Origin: Labilithrix sp. | GTDB taxonomy: Bacteria; Myxococcota; Polyangia; Polyangiales; Polyangiaceae | Direction: 5' to 3' | DNA: 53,552 nt | Assembly: GCA_028287035.1 (NCBI GenBank) | Contig: JAQBQL010000123.1 | Coordinates: 1 to 53,552 of the forward strand | Shown: piece after piece, positions 17,443 to 25,390 of the stretch | Position numbering within the stretch: the first letter of the stretch is position 1 | Layout: each line of letters begins with the position of its first letter | Made by a program: the position numbers and the translations under genes | Notes under the pieces: generated by a model | The model's database searches: none | The model's input: the letters and a program-made list of their open reading frames with translations, nothing else | Told to the model about the DNA's origin: nothing

Positions 17443-18336
17443 GTGGTCCGTACGAGGTTCGCTCCTTCGCCGACCGGCGATCTGCACGTGGGGGGCGCGT
17501 GGACGGCGCTCGCGTCGGATCACCTCGCGCGCGCGGCGGGCGGGGTGAGCGTGCTGCGCATGGAGGACCTCGATCCGCCGCGCGTCGTGCCCGGCGCGGA
17601 GGATCGCATCCTCGATGATCTGGCGTGGCTGGGGCTGCGCTTCGACGAGGGGCCGCGGGAGGGCGGCGTCCATGCACCCTACACGCAGTCCCGGCGCTTC
17701 GACCGGTACGCGGAGGCGCTGGCGTCGCTCGACGCTGCCGGGCTCGTGTACCCGTGCGACTGCTCGCGCGCCGAGATCGCCCGCGCGGCGAGCGCGCCTC
17801 ACGCCGGCGAGGAGGTCGTGTATCCGGGCACGTGTCGCGACCTCGATCCGGGGCGTCCGATGAAGCGTGCGCCAGCGGCGCGGGTGCGCGTGCCGGCGGG
17901 GCTCGAGGTGACGTTCGAGGACCTCGTGCGTGGCCCGGTCACCCAGCGCGTCGACACCGCGGTGGGCGACTTCGTGCTGCGCCGGGGCGACGGCCTGTTC
18001 GCCTACCAGCTCGCGGTGGCAGTCGACGACGCGGCGATGCAAATCACGCATGTCGTGCGCGCCGACGATCTGCTCGGCTCGACGCCGCGCCAGATCTGGC
18101 TGATGCGTTCGCTCGGAATGGCGGACGTCCCGCGCTACGCCCATGTCCCGATGGTGGTGGCCCCGGGCGGCGAGCGGCTCGCAAAGCGTGCCAGCGCAAC
18201 GAGCGTGCGTGAGCTGGCGCGTCGCGGGGTGAGCGCGGGCGAGCTGCGGGAGACGCTCTCGGAGGCGCTGGGCCTGACCGGCAAGGCGGGCGAGTGGCGG
18301 AGGGACCCGTGGCCGGTGCCGGCGAGCTGGGTGTGA
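17443..18336 (+). CDS. gluQ: Glutamyl-Q tRNA(Asp) synthetase
   Basis: 297 residues from a GTG start, 11 bases after egtD. It resembles the catalytic half of glutamyl-tRNA synthetase without an anticodon-binding domain. Features are a HIGH-type motif (FAPSPTGDLHVGG at the N-terminus), MEDLDPPRV, a zinc site (YPCDCS ... YPGTC), and a KMSKS-like RLAKRAS. The family activates glutamate and attaches it to the queuosine base of tRNA(Asp). It follows egtD closely and could share its transcript, but no functional link to ergothioneine is known. Confidence 0.92.
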   Translation: MVRTRFAPSPTGDLHVGGAWTALASDHLARAAGGVSVLRMEDLDPPRVVPGAEDRILDDLAWLGLRFDEGPREGGVHAPYTQSRRFDRYAEALASLDAAGLVYPCDCSRAEIARAASAPHAGEEVVYPGTCRDLDPGRPMKRAPAARVRVPAGLEVTFEDLVRGPVTQRVDTAVGDFVLRRGDGLFAYQLAVAVDDAAMQITHVVRADDLLGSTPRQIWLMRSLGMADVPRYAHVPMVVAPGGERLAKRASATSVRELARRGVSAGELRETLSEALGLTGKAGEWRRDPWPVPASWV

Positions 18337-18356
18337 GGCGTCGAGCAACCGCCGAC

Positions 18357-18433
18357 GACTGCCGATGAGGAAGTGACGCGTCGGCGCCATCGCCCCGAGA
18401 GGCGCTGTCGGTGGCGACTGCCGATTAGGAAGT
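18357..18433 (+). repeat. Short direct repeat left of the HNH element
   Basis: GACTGCCGATGAGGAAGT (18357-18374) recurs as GACTGCCGATTAGGAAGT (18416-18433), one mismatch in 18, offset by 59 bases. CATCGCCCC also follows in each unit. The core ACTGCCGAT appears again to the right of the element at 20161-20169. This could be a decayed duplication at the insertion site. Confidence 0.5.
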
Positions 18434-18476
18434 CATCGCCCCATCGGCGGCAGCCCACCTGGAGCGCCACCGGCCT

Positions 18477-18658
18477 GCCGTCTCGCCAATCACCAAAAAA
18501 AATCAGTCGTAGAGCCTGTGGAAAGGGTGGGCAGCGGAAGCAGCGACGGGGGGCAGAGGGGGCAACTGCCCGCGCGACCTTTCCCGCTTCACCATACGCC
18601 CGCAGGGCAGTTGTCCCCGCTGTCCCCCGGCGCGCCGCTGTCCACGCTTTCCACAGGC
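18477..18658 (+). repeat. Left inverted repeat, itself a long imperfect hairpin
   Basis: Outer end GCCGTCTCGCCAATCACC, then an A8 run (18495-18502), then a palindrome: arm 18513-18571 (AGCCTGTGGAAAGGGTGGGC ... CAACTGCCC) pairs imperfectly with arm 18605-18659 (GGGCAGTTG ... CTTTCCACAGGCT) around a 33-base loop. Read on the minus strand it is a hairpin followed by eight Ts, like an outward-facing terminator. It matches the right copy (19935-20114) nearly base for base in the stems but not in the loop. Confidence 0.85.
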
Positions 18659-18660
18659 TG

Positions 18661-18734
18661 CAAAGCCTGATGCTAATACCGAATATGCGGCAATCACATA
18701 TTGGAATATCGACATCACGAACTAGGCTATCGAG
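18661..18734 (+). promoter_or_regulatory. AT-rich leader of the HNH gene
   Basis: This 74-base stretch is strikingly AT-rich against its surroundings. A possible promoter is TTGGAA, 16 bases, TAGGCT; this would place the start of transcription at or close to the ATG at 18735, and no ribosome site is visible, so the message might be nearly leaderless. The boxes are weak matches. Confidence 0.3.
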
Positions 18735-19901
18735 ATGCAGCCTGACCTCGACGCCGGAGCCCTCACCGCCTACGCCGACGACCAGCTCCTCGCCGCGCTG
18801 CAAGCGCTGCGATCCGCGAAGCGCCGCATCGACGCGCGGATGCTGAGGATGCTCGTCGAGGTCGAGGATCGCCGCCTCGAGCTGCGTTCGGCGTCCAGCT
18901 CGATTTACGACTTTTGCAGGCGTTTTCTCCTGATGAGCGAATCGGGCGCTTTCCGCAGATCGGTGGCAGTCAAGATGGTCCGTCGCCATCCGGAGCTGCT
19001 CGAGCACCTTGCGGAGGGCCATCTCACGCTGTCGAGCATGGTGATGCTGGACGGGCTCCTCACACGCGAGAACGCTGCTTCGCTGGTCGCGTCGGTGTCG
19101 GGCAGGACCACGAGCGAGGTGAAGGCGCTGATCGTCGAGCAGGCGCCCCGCGCGGACGTGCCCACGCGGCTGGAGCGCGTCGTCGAGCAGGCGCCGTTGC
19201 TGGGCTCCGCGCCGACGCCCACGCCCACGTCGCGCGCACGTGTCGAGCCCCTCGGCGAGGCGCGCTACGCGCTGCAGATGACCGTAAGCCAGCGGCTCCA
19301 CGAGAAGCTCGAAAAGGCGCGCGACCTGCTCAGTCACCGGCAGCCCAATCGCGATCTCGGCGTCACGCTGGAGGCGGCCGTCGATCTCCTGATTGCGAAG
19401 CTCGAAAAGGAGCGCCTCGGGGCGGCGGAGCGTCCGCGCACCACGCCCGAGACTGCCGCCGCGAAGGCCGGTGTCTCACGCGCGGCGGTTCGCACCGTGT
19501 TCGGGCGCGACGGGCAGCGCTGCGGATTCCACGACGCGAACGGCCGCCGCTGCACGTCGACGCACATGCTGGAGCTGGATCATCTTCAGGCGCGAGCGCT
19601 CGGCGGCAGCGACGGACCTGACAATCTGGCCGTGCGATGTCGGGCCCACAACCGATTGCACGCCGAGCAAGACTTCGGACGCGCGCACGTCGAGGCGAAG
19701 ATCGCGGAGCGTCGTGCGAGCACGGCGCCGCTCCTCGAACGGACGCGCGAGACGCTGCGCGGGGCGCTCGTCGGGCTGGGATTCAAGGCCAACGAGGCCG
19801 CGCGCGCGGTGGCGTCGGTGGCGTCCGTTTCGGCGATTGGCGAAGAGCCTCCTCTGCCGGACCTCCTGCGCGAGGCGCTGCGGGTGCTCGCGCCCGCGTG
19901 A
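18735..19901 (+). CDS. HNH endonuclease (13E12/DUF222-like)
   Basis: 388 residues. A helical N-terminal region (~1-110) and a middle domain lead to an HNH nuclease at ~262-315: paired cysteines (CGFHDANGRRC), the catalytic-type LELDHLQARALGG, and DNLAVRCRAHNRLHAEQDFG. The C-terminal ~70 residues include a small helical module (LGFKANEAARAVASV) like the RuvA C-terminal domain, often seen on deltaproteobacterial HNH proteins. The HNH residues look intact, so a metal-dependent nuclease is expected. It lies between ~180-bp inverted repeats with an AT-rich leader, which points to acquisition or mobility. Its target is unknown. Confidence 0.88.
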   Translation: MQPDLDAGALTAYADDQLLAALQALRSAKRRIDARMLRMLVEVEDRRLELRSASSSIYDFCRRFLLMSESGAFRRSVAVKMVRRHPELLEHLAEGHLTLSSMVMLDGLLTRENAASLVASVSGRTTSEVKALIVEQAPRADVPTRLERVVEQAPLLGSAPTPTPTSRARVEPLGEARYALQMTVSQRLHEKLEKARDLLSHRQPNRDLGVTLEAAVDLLIAKLEKERLGAAERPRTTPETAAAKAGVSRAAVRTVFGRDGQRCGFHDANGRRCTSTHMLELDHLQARALGGSDGPDNLAVRCRAHNRLHAEQDFGRAHVEAKIAERRASTAPLLERTRETLRGALVGLGFKANEAARAVASVASVSAIGEEPPLPDLLREALRVLAPA

Positions 19902-19934
19902 GCATGCGGCGTTGGAATGCGCACTGGGCTTCGC

Positions 19935-20114
19935 GCCTGTGGAAAGCGTGGACAGCGGCGCGCCGGGGGACAGCGGGGACAACTGCCCTGATGGGGTGTT
20001 GCGAGACTGAAGAGTTACGCGGGCAGTTGCCCCCTCTGCCCCCCGTCGCTGCTTCCGCTGCCCACCCTTCCCACAGGCTCTACGACTGATTTTTTTGTGA
20101 TTTGGCGAGACGGC
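19935..20114 (-). repeat. Right inverted repeat, reverse complement of the left copy
   Basis: Arms 19935-19988 (GCCTGTGGAAAGCGTGG ... CAACTGCCC) and 20021-20079 (GGGCAGTTGCCCCC ... CCCACAGGCT) flank a 32-base loop (19989-20020). The plus strand then reads CTACGACTGA and a T7 run (20090-20096), so it should act as a Rho-independent-type terminator just after the HNH gene. Stems and outer ends match the left copy; the loops differ almost completely, as if only the stem were under selection or copied. Confidence 0.85.
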
Positions 20115-20160
20115 CGCGGGGGTGGAGGTGGTTTGGCCCGGTTCGCCGACGGGCGGATGC

Positions 20161-20177
20161 ACTGCCGATACGGCAGT
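20161..20177. terminator. Perfect small palindrome after the kinase gene
   Basis: ACTGCCG-ATA-CGGCAGT: 7-bp stem, 3-base loop, 29 bases beyond the stop of the minus-strand kinase. There is no T-run. It could end the kinase operon transcript or be a remnant of the repeat flank. Confidence 0.3.
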
Positions 20178-20206
20178 TGATTGCGGCGCAGCAACCGCCC
20201 GAGGGG

Positions 20207-21424
20207 CTACCTGAGGGCGATGTACACGCCCACCGCGATGCTCAGGATGCCCGCTACCACCCACAACACGAGCCACAGGCGCCCGCTCGGGTCCTTCACC
20301 CGGGCGACGTCGGCGCGAGGGGCACGTGCGGTGTCCACGCGGGCGCGCGGCGAAGGCTTCGTGGAGGGCGGCTGCGAGGGGAGCGGCGGAGTCGGCTGCT
20401 GGCCCGCGGCGAGCATCGTGTCGCTCGGCACCGCGTCGCCGCGGCGCGGCGGCTCCGAACGATACGAGCCGAGGGCCGGCATGGTCAGGGCGAACGCATC
20501 CGTACCCTCGGGGGACGTGGAGAACGCGCTCGGGCGGAGCGAGTGGACGTCGTCGGGGACGGCGCGCGCGTGCCGGATCGCCGCGGCGAGCGCCGACGCC
20601 GACGGATACCGGTCCTCGCGATCGCGCGCGAGCGCATACATGACGACCGACTCGAGCGCCGGGGTGACGCGACTCGCATCCCGCGCGCGCTTGCTCGGCG
20701 GCGTGAGCTCGCCGCTCAGGTGCTCGGTGAGGACGTTGAGCGGCGTCGAGCCGGTGAAGGGCGGCGCGCCGGTGAGCATCTCGTACAGCATGACGCCCGC
20801 CGCGTAGACGTCGCAGCGCACGTCGAGCTCGTCGCCCCGCGCCTGCTCGGGGGACATGTACTCGGGCGTGCCGAACACCATGTTGTGGGCGGTCAGGTTC
20901 GTGGTGCCGCCCGCCGAGCCGGCGACGATCTTGGACATTCCGAAGTCCACGACGACGACGTGCAGCCCGTCGCGCAGGATCACGTTGGCGGGCTTCAGGT
21001 CACGATGGATGACGCCCTGCGCGTGCGCCGTCTGGAGCGCCGCGCAGACCTCGAGCATGATGTCGAGGCCGCGCTTCATGTCGATCGGGCGATCGGTGAC
21101 GAGCACGCGCTCGAGCGTCGGCCCGTCGATCTTGGCGAGGGCCATGTAGAGGAGCGACTGACCCCCGAGCCCGTCGGTGACCTCGACCTCCCCGACGTCG
21201 AGGATGGGACAGATGTTCGGCCCGTGCAGGCGGCTCAGGATGGTCGCCTCGCGCTGGAAGCGACCGCGGATCTGCTGGTCGCCGGCGAGCTGCGGGTGCA
21301 TCACCTTGAGGGCGACCGGCGAGCCGTCGCTGACGCGCCGCGCGTCGTACACGATGCCGGTGCCGCCCTCACCGAGCACACCACGCACCTCGTACTTGCC
21401 GGCGATCGGCTCCTTGGGCAGCAC
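20207..21424 (-). CDS. Ser/Thr protein kinase with C-terminal membrane anchor
   Basis: 405 residues from a GTG start. The kinase domain covers ~9-275: Gly loop LGEGGTGIVYDA, VALKVM lysine, HRDLKPANVIL catalytic loop, DFGMSK, and GTPEYMSPEQ. A Pro/Ser-rich linker follows (~300-375), then a membrane helix (LWLVLWVVAGILSIAVGVYI) at the very C-terminus with only a couple of residues outside. This is a PknB-type Hanks kinase lacking an extracellular sensor. It is the last of four same-strand genes (gpmI, kinase, LysM protein, this kinase) with gaps of ten bases or overlaps, so they likely form one operon. Confidence 0.93.
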   Translation of the reverse strand: MLPKEPIAGKYEVRGVLGEGGTGIVYDARRVSDGSPVALKVMHPQLAGDQQIRGRFQREATILSRLHGPNICPILDVGEVEVTDGLGGQSLLYMALAKIDGPTLERVLVTDRPIDMKRGLDIMLEVCAALQTAHAQGVIHRDLKPANVILRDGLHVVVVDFGMSKIVAGSAGGTTNLTAHNMVFGTPEYMSPEQARGDELDVRCDVYAAGVMLYEMLTGAPPFTGSTPLNVLTEHLSGELTPPSKRARDASRVTPALESVVMYALARDREDRYPSASALAAAIRHARAVPDDVHSLRPSAFSTSPEGTDAFALTMPALGSYRSEPPRRGDAVPSDTMLAAGQQPTPPLPSQPPSTKPSPRARVDTARAPRADVARVKDPSGRLWLVLWVVAGILSIAVGVYIALR

Positions 21425-21433
21425 GGCGCGATG

Positions 21434-22339
21434 TTACCTCGCCCCGCAGGCCGCGCGGATCTTCGGTGAGACCGTGCGCGGATCGAGGTGCGGATCGGTC
21501 GCCGCGGCGCGGAACGCCGCGCACGCGCCCGCCGCCAGGCCATGGGCATCGAGCGCCACGTACGCCTCGAGGAGCGCGCGATGGATGATCGCGAGCTGCG
21601 GCTTCGTGAGATCCCCCGAGCCGAGGATCCGGTTCCCCTTGGCGACCGCGTCCACGTAGCGCCCGGCGCGGCAGTCGGCGAGGAGCGGCGGGATGTCCGC
21701 CTCGGCCTTGCGCTGCGCCTCGTACGCGCGGCCGCTGCCCTCGGTGCGGATGCGGTCGGCGGCATCACGGGCGGCCTTCTTGCCCTCCTCGGTGAGGGCG
21801 ATGTCGAGGAGCGGCACGAGCACCACGTCGCCGCGGAGCAGCTTCTGATCGCCCTTCCGGCCGTTGTACCCGTCGAGCTCCCACGCGCGGTTCATGTCAC
21901 CGAGGTAGCGCCGGGAGAGGTTGCTCATCGTCTCGCCCTCGGCGGCGATCACGGCAATCACCGCCGGAACCTCGATCTCCTGCCCGGCCGACGGAGGTAC
22001 CCACGACACGCCGCCGTTCGCGCGGGCGAGGGTCTCGGCGCGGCGCGCGTCGCCGAGGTAGAGGCGCGCGAGGTCGGCCCACGACTCGTTCTGCTCCACG
22101 CGATGATGCGACGGGGCCGGGATCTCGAGCGGCTGTCCGGCGACGATGGCGCTGCCGCCGTGGGCGTCGAGGGCATTCGCGCCGACGAGGGCGGTCTCGA
22201 AGCGAGGCGTGCCGTAGAAGGTGATCGCGATCTGCGCCAGGGTCTCGCCCTGCGACACGACGTGCGTGAACGCCGACGCGTGCGTCGTGAGCCCCAGCGA
22301 CGCGCAGAGCAGCGCGAAGGCGCCGAGCCTCGCCCTCAC
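21434..22339 (-). CDS. Exported LysM-repeat protein
   Basis: 301 residues from a GTG that overlaps the upstream kinase stop (GTGA). The signal peptide (RLGAFALLCASLGLTTHASA) is followed by three LysM-like modules: FTHVVSQGETLAQIA, HHRVEQNESWADLARLYLG, and VIAAEGETMSNLSRRYLG. LysM domains bind N-acetylglucosamine-containing glycans, most often peptidoglycan. The last ~110 residues form a helical domain with two to three cysteines and a TPR-like look. Sandwiched between two Ser/Thr kinases, it may be the envelope sensor or effector of that kinase pair (inferred from position). Confidence 0.85.
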   Translation of the reverse strand: MRARLGAFALLCASLGLTTHASAFTHVVSQGETLAQIAITFYGTPRFETALVGANALDAHGGSAIVAGQPLEIPAPSHHRVEQNESWADLARLYLGDARRAETLARANGGVSWVPPSAGQEIEVPAVIAVIAAEGETMSNLSRRYLGDMNRAWELDGYNGRKGDQKLLRGDVVLVPLLDIALTEEGKKAARDAADRIRTEGSGRAYEAQRKAEADIPPLLADCRAGRYVDAVAKGNRILGSGDLTKPQLAIIHRALLEAYVALDAHGLAAGACAAFRAAATDPHLDPRTVSPKIRAACGAR

Positions 22340-23784
22340 CGGAGCGCCCCCTTCCCGGCGTCCTCGGCGGCGCCGCCGAGCGCCATGGTGACGTCGAGGG
22401 TCACCGTCTCTCCGGCCGTCACGTCGATCTCGCGCTCCACCGGCGGCGCATCGGGATGCGTGAGCGTCACCCAGTGCTTGCCCGGCGCGAGCGGCACGGC
22501 GTGCGCGAAGGGCGTCGTCTCGACCTTCTGACCGTCGACCTGCACGTCGGCCCACGGGCTCGCCTGCACGCGGAGGCCGCCGGCGTTCTCGGGGGCGAGC
22601 TCGAGGCGCCGGTTGCCGGGCTCGCCCGCGCCGCGCGCGACGCCGCCTTCCACTGCGAGCACGCCGCCCAGGAACAGGACGAGCACCGCGCCCTGGCCGG
22701 CGAGGACGCGCAGCGGGGAGAGCGCGCGGCGCGGCACCACCGCACGCGCGCCGTCGGCGGTGGCCGCTCGACGCTCGCGCGGCAGGAAGCCCGTCTCCAC
22801 CAGGGCGAGGCGGGCGGTCGTCGCCGGGTCGTTCCGCGTGAGGGCGCGGAGCTCACGGACGAGGCGCTCCAGCACCTCGGAGGCGGTCGCGTAGCGCTCG
22901 CTCGGAGATTTCTCGAGCAGCCGCATGACGAGGCGTTCGAGCGTCCGCGACACGTGCGGGGCACGCTCGCCGAGCTTCACCGGTACGTCGCGCCGGATGC
23001 GCTGCGCGGCGCGCGCGGCACCTCCCGCGGGAGGCGGAACCGCGAGGCCGCGCGCATCCTTGCCGGGCGCCGCCGCCTCGAAGGGCCGCGTGCCGCTCAG
23101 CATCTGGTAGAGCACGACGCCGAGGGAGAAGAGGTCGCTCCGCCCATCCACGAAGTCGCCGAGGATCTGCTCCGGCGACATGTACGCGGGCGTCCCGAAC
23201 GCGTCCTTCACGACCTCGGGCGCGAGGCGGCCGGACGGCGTCACGCCCTCGGCGCCGAACGCGTCGCTCGCGGTCGTCACGCGCGCGCGCTGCGCGATGC
23301 CGAAGTCGATGAGCTTCACGACGCCGCCCTGGCCGACGAGGATGTTGCTCGGCTTCACGTCGCGATGAACGACCCCGCGCTCGTGCACGTGCTCGAGCGC
23401 CTGGCACACGCCGATCGCGATGGCGAGCGCGCTCTCGACCGCGAGCGGCCGGCGCCGCGGGGTGCGGTCGCTCGCGCCCGGCTTGTCGAGGAGCTGCTGC
23501 ACGCTCGGCCCCTCGACGAGCTCGAGCACCAGGAAGGGTCGTCCGGCCGGGGTGCGCGCCACGTCGAGCAGGAGCACCACGTTCGGATGGGCGAGGTCCT
23601 TCAGGATCTTCGCCTCGCGATCGAGCTGCTCGCCGAACGACGAGGTGGGCGAGATCTGCGTCTTCAGCGCCTTCAGCGCGACGACGCGCCCGAGCGGCTC
23701 CTGCACCGCCTTGTAGATGGTCGCGAGCGCGCCCGAGCCGAGCGCCTCGACGACGCGGTAGTTGCCGAAGCGGACCTCGCTCAT
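22336..23784 (-). CDS. Ser/Thr protein kinase with PEGA-like periplasmic tail
   Basis: 482 residues. The kinase domain (~7-300) has VALKALK, HRDVKPSNILV, LIDFGIAQ and GTPAYMSPEQ. The Gly-rich loop reads GSGALATIY: the third glycine is replaced by Ala, a mild oddity. A membrane helix follows (~360-385), and the C-terminal ~90 residues look like a PEGA domain (VQASPWADVQVDGQKVETTP, then LAPGKHWVTLTH), a surface-protein module common on myxobacterial kinases. The gene starts 10 bases after gpmI and overlaps the LysM gene. Confidence 0.92.
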   Translation of the reverse strand: MSEVRFGNYRVVEALGSGALATIYKAVQEPLGRVVALKALKTQISPTSSFGEQLDREAKILKDLAHPNVVLLLDVARTPAGRPFLVLELVEGPSVQQLLDKPGASDRTPRRRPLAVESALAIAIGVCQALEHVHERGVVHRDVKPSNILVGQGGVVKLIDFGIAQRARVTTASDAFGAEGVTPSGRLAPEVVKDAFGTPAYMSPEQILGDFVDGRSDLFSLGVVLYQMLSGTRPFEAAAPGKDARGLAVPPPAGGAARAAQRIRRDVPVKLGERAPHVSRTLERLVMRLLEKSPSERYATASEVLERLVRELRALTRNDPATTARLALVETGFLPRERRAATADGARAVVPRRALSPLRVLAGQGAVLVLFLGGVLAVEGGVARGAGEPGNRRLELAPENAGGLRVQASPWADVQVDGQKVETTPFAHAVPLAPGKHWVTLTHPDAPPVEREIDVTAGETVTLDVTMALGGAAEDAGKGALR

Positions 23785-23794
23785 CGCGGCGAGC

Positions 23795-25333
23795 TCAGTG
23801 CTCGAGGAGCGACACGCCCGTCATCGCGGCGGGCTTCTCGAGGCCGAGGATCTCGAGCATGGTCGGGGCGACGTCGCAGATGCGCCCGCCGGTGCGGAGC
23901 CGGGCGGCCCGGTCGCCATCGTTCATGTAGAGGAGCGGCACCGGGTTCAGCGTGTGCGCGGTGTGCGGCGCGCCCGTGACCGGGTCCCTCATCAGCTCGC
24001 AGTTGCCGTGGTCCGCGGTGACGAGCAGCGCGCCGCCCTGCGCGGCGACGGCGGCGGCGATGCGCCCGATCCCCTGGTCCACCGCCTCGTTCGCCTCGAT
24101 GGTCGCGCCGAGCTTGCCGGTGTGACCGACCATGTCGGGGTTCGCGAAGTTGACGAGCACGAAGTCGAACTTGCCCGAGCCCACGGCGGCGACCACCGCG
24201 TCGGCGACGCCCGCCGCCGACATCGCGGGCGCCTCGTCGTACGTGGCGACCTGCTTGTTCGAGGGGATCATGGCGCGCTCTTCACCCGGGAACTGGTCCT
24301 CGCGGCCCCCGTTGAAGAAGTACGTCACGTGCGCGTACTTCTCGGTCTCGGCGCAGCGGAACTGCGTGAGGCCCGCCTTCGCCAGCACCTCGGGGAAGAT
24401 GTCCGCGTAGTGCTCCTTGGGGAACGCGATGGGGAGCCCCAGCTTGGCGTCGTACGTCGTCATGCACGCGAAGCGCTGGCCGAGCGGGCCATGCTCGTGC
24501 TGGCGCGGGAACTCGGCGAAGTCCCGCGTCGCGAGCGCGCGCGTGAGCTCGCGGGCGCGGTCGGGGCGGAAGTTGAAGTGGAGCGCCGCGTCGCGCCCCG
24601 CGTCGATCCCTGCATAGTCGCCGACCACGAACGGCTCGACGAACTCGTCGCTCTTGCCGGCGGCGAGGCTCGCGGTGGTGCCGGCGAGGGCGCTCGCGTG
24701 CCTCGGTCCGACCGCCTCGGCGATCACGCGGTAGGCCTTCTCGACGCGGTCCCAGCGGTTGTCGCGATCCATCGCGAAGTAGCGGCCGCTCACGGTGCCG
24801 ATGACGCCCTTGCCGGCGAGCCGCTCCTCGACCTGGGCGAGGAACCCCGGCGCGCTGCCCGGCGCGACGTCGCGGCCATCGAGGAATGCGTGGACGACCA
24901 CGCGGACGCCTTCGGCATGAACCGCGTCGATGAGCGCGAGGAGATGCGTGAGCTGGCTGTGCACGCCGCCGTCCGAGACGAGGCCGAGCAGGTGGAGCCT
25001 TCCGCCGCCCGCCTTGGCGCGGGCGATCTCGGCCGCGATCACCGGGGTCTTCGCGAGGGAGCCGTCCGCCACCGTCGCGTCGATGCGCATGATGTCCATG
25101 AGCGCGATGCGCCCGGCGCCGAAGTTGAGGTGGCCGACCTCGCTGTTGCCCATCTGACCGACCGGCAGGCCGACGTCGGGACCCGACGTGCCGATGAGGC
25201 CGTGCGGGTACTTCGCGTGGAGCGCGTCGAGCGCCGGCATCCTCGCGAGGCGGACCGCGTTGTCGGCCGTCTCGGCGCGCTCGCCGAAGCCATCGAGGAT
25301 CATGAGGACGACCGGGCGCGGACGCTTCGCCAT
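23795..25333 (-). CDS. gpmI: Cofactor-independent phosphoglycerate mutase
   Basis: 512 residues, the usual length. It interconverts 2- and 3-phosphoglycerate in glycolysis and gluconeogenesis with two Mn ions and a phosphoserine. Visible are the metal site VVLMILDGFGER (D14), the catalytic serine S64 in QMGNSEVGHLNFGAGR, HAFLDGRDVAPGSA, and the C-terminal metal site VTADHGNCELM. DGFG replaces the more usual DGWG. It is the first gene of an operon with two Ser/Thr kinases, a link worth noting since glycolytic enzymes are known kinase targets in other bacteria. Confidence 0.96.
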   Translation of the reverse strand: MAKRPRPVVLMILDGFGERAETADNAVRLARMPALDALHAKYPHGLIGTSGPDVGLPVGQMGNSEVGHLNFGAGRIALMDIMRIDATVADGSLAKTPVIAAEIARAKAGGGRLHLLGLVSDGGVHSQLTHLLALIDAVHAEGVRVVVHAFLDGRDVAPGSAPGFLAQVEERLAGKGVIGTVSGRYFAMDRDNRWDRVEKAYRVIAEAVGPRHASALAGTTASLAAGKSDEFVEPFVVGDYAGIDAGRDAALHFNFRPDRARELTRALATRDFAEFPRQHEHGPLGQRFACMTTYDAKLGLPIAFPKEHYADIFPEVLAKAGLTQFRCAETEKYAHVTYFFNGGREDQFPGEERAMIPSNKQVATYDEAPAMSAAGVADAVVAAVGSGKFDFVLVNFANPDMVGHTGKLGATIEANEAVDQGIGRIAAAVAAQGGALLVTADHGNCELMRDPVTGAPHTAHTLNPVPLLYMNDGDRAARLRTGGRICDVAPTMLEILGLEKPAAMTGVSLLEH

Positions 25334-25358
25334 GCCCGGGACTCTACCGCACTCGTCC

Positions 25359-25373
25359 TACCCCGTAGGGGTA
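25359..25373. promoter_or_regulatory. Palindrome in the gpmI / RNase H divergent promoter
   Basis: TACCCC-GTA-GGGGTA is a perfect inverted repeat in the 57-base gap between the two divergent starts. Its place fits an operator acting on one or both genes, but I know no regulator with this site. Confidence 0.3.
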
Positions 25374-25390
25374 TTGAGGTCCGCGGCTGG

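Larger units (their letters stand above)
18477..20114. mobile_element. HNH-endonuclease gene bracketed by long inverted repeats
   Basis: A 1,638-base unit: a 182-bp left repeat, an AT-rich leader, one HNH gene and a 180-bp right repeat that is the reverse complement of the left one. The matching ends are GCCGTCTCGCC (left, from 18477) and GGCGAGACGGC (right, to 20114). No transposase is present. Lack of a transposase, one endonuclease gene and long structured ends suggest either an unusual selfish element or an HNH gene that landed between two copies of a dispersed palindromic repeat. I saw no convincing target-site duplication. Confidence 0.55.

Noticed and set aside
18477..20114. Standard insertion sequence
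   Set aside because: No transposase frame, and the repeats are far longer than normal IS ends; kept instead as an unusual HNH-bearing element.
19476..20276. Minus-strand frame over the HNH gene end and right repeat, sharing a peptide with a plus-strand frame in the left repeat
   Set aside because: The shared peptide only reflects translation of the inverted repeat; neither frame has a good start or protein-like composition.
23762..25390. Plus-strand frame running continuously into RNase H, suggesting a ~790-residue fusion
   Set aside because: The part before 25391 is antisense to gpmI and has shadow composition; the RNase H N-terminus is placed at 25391.
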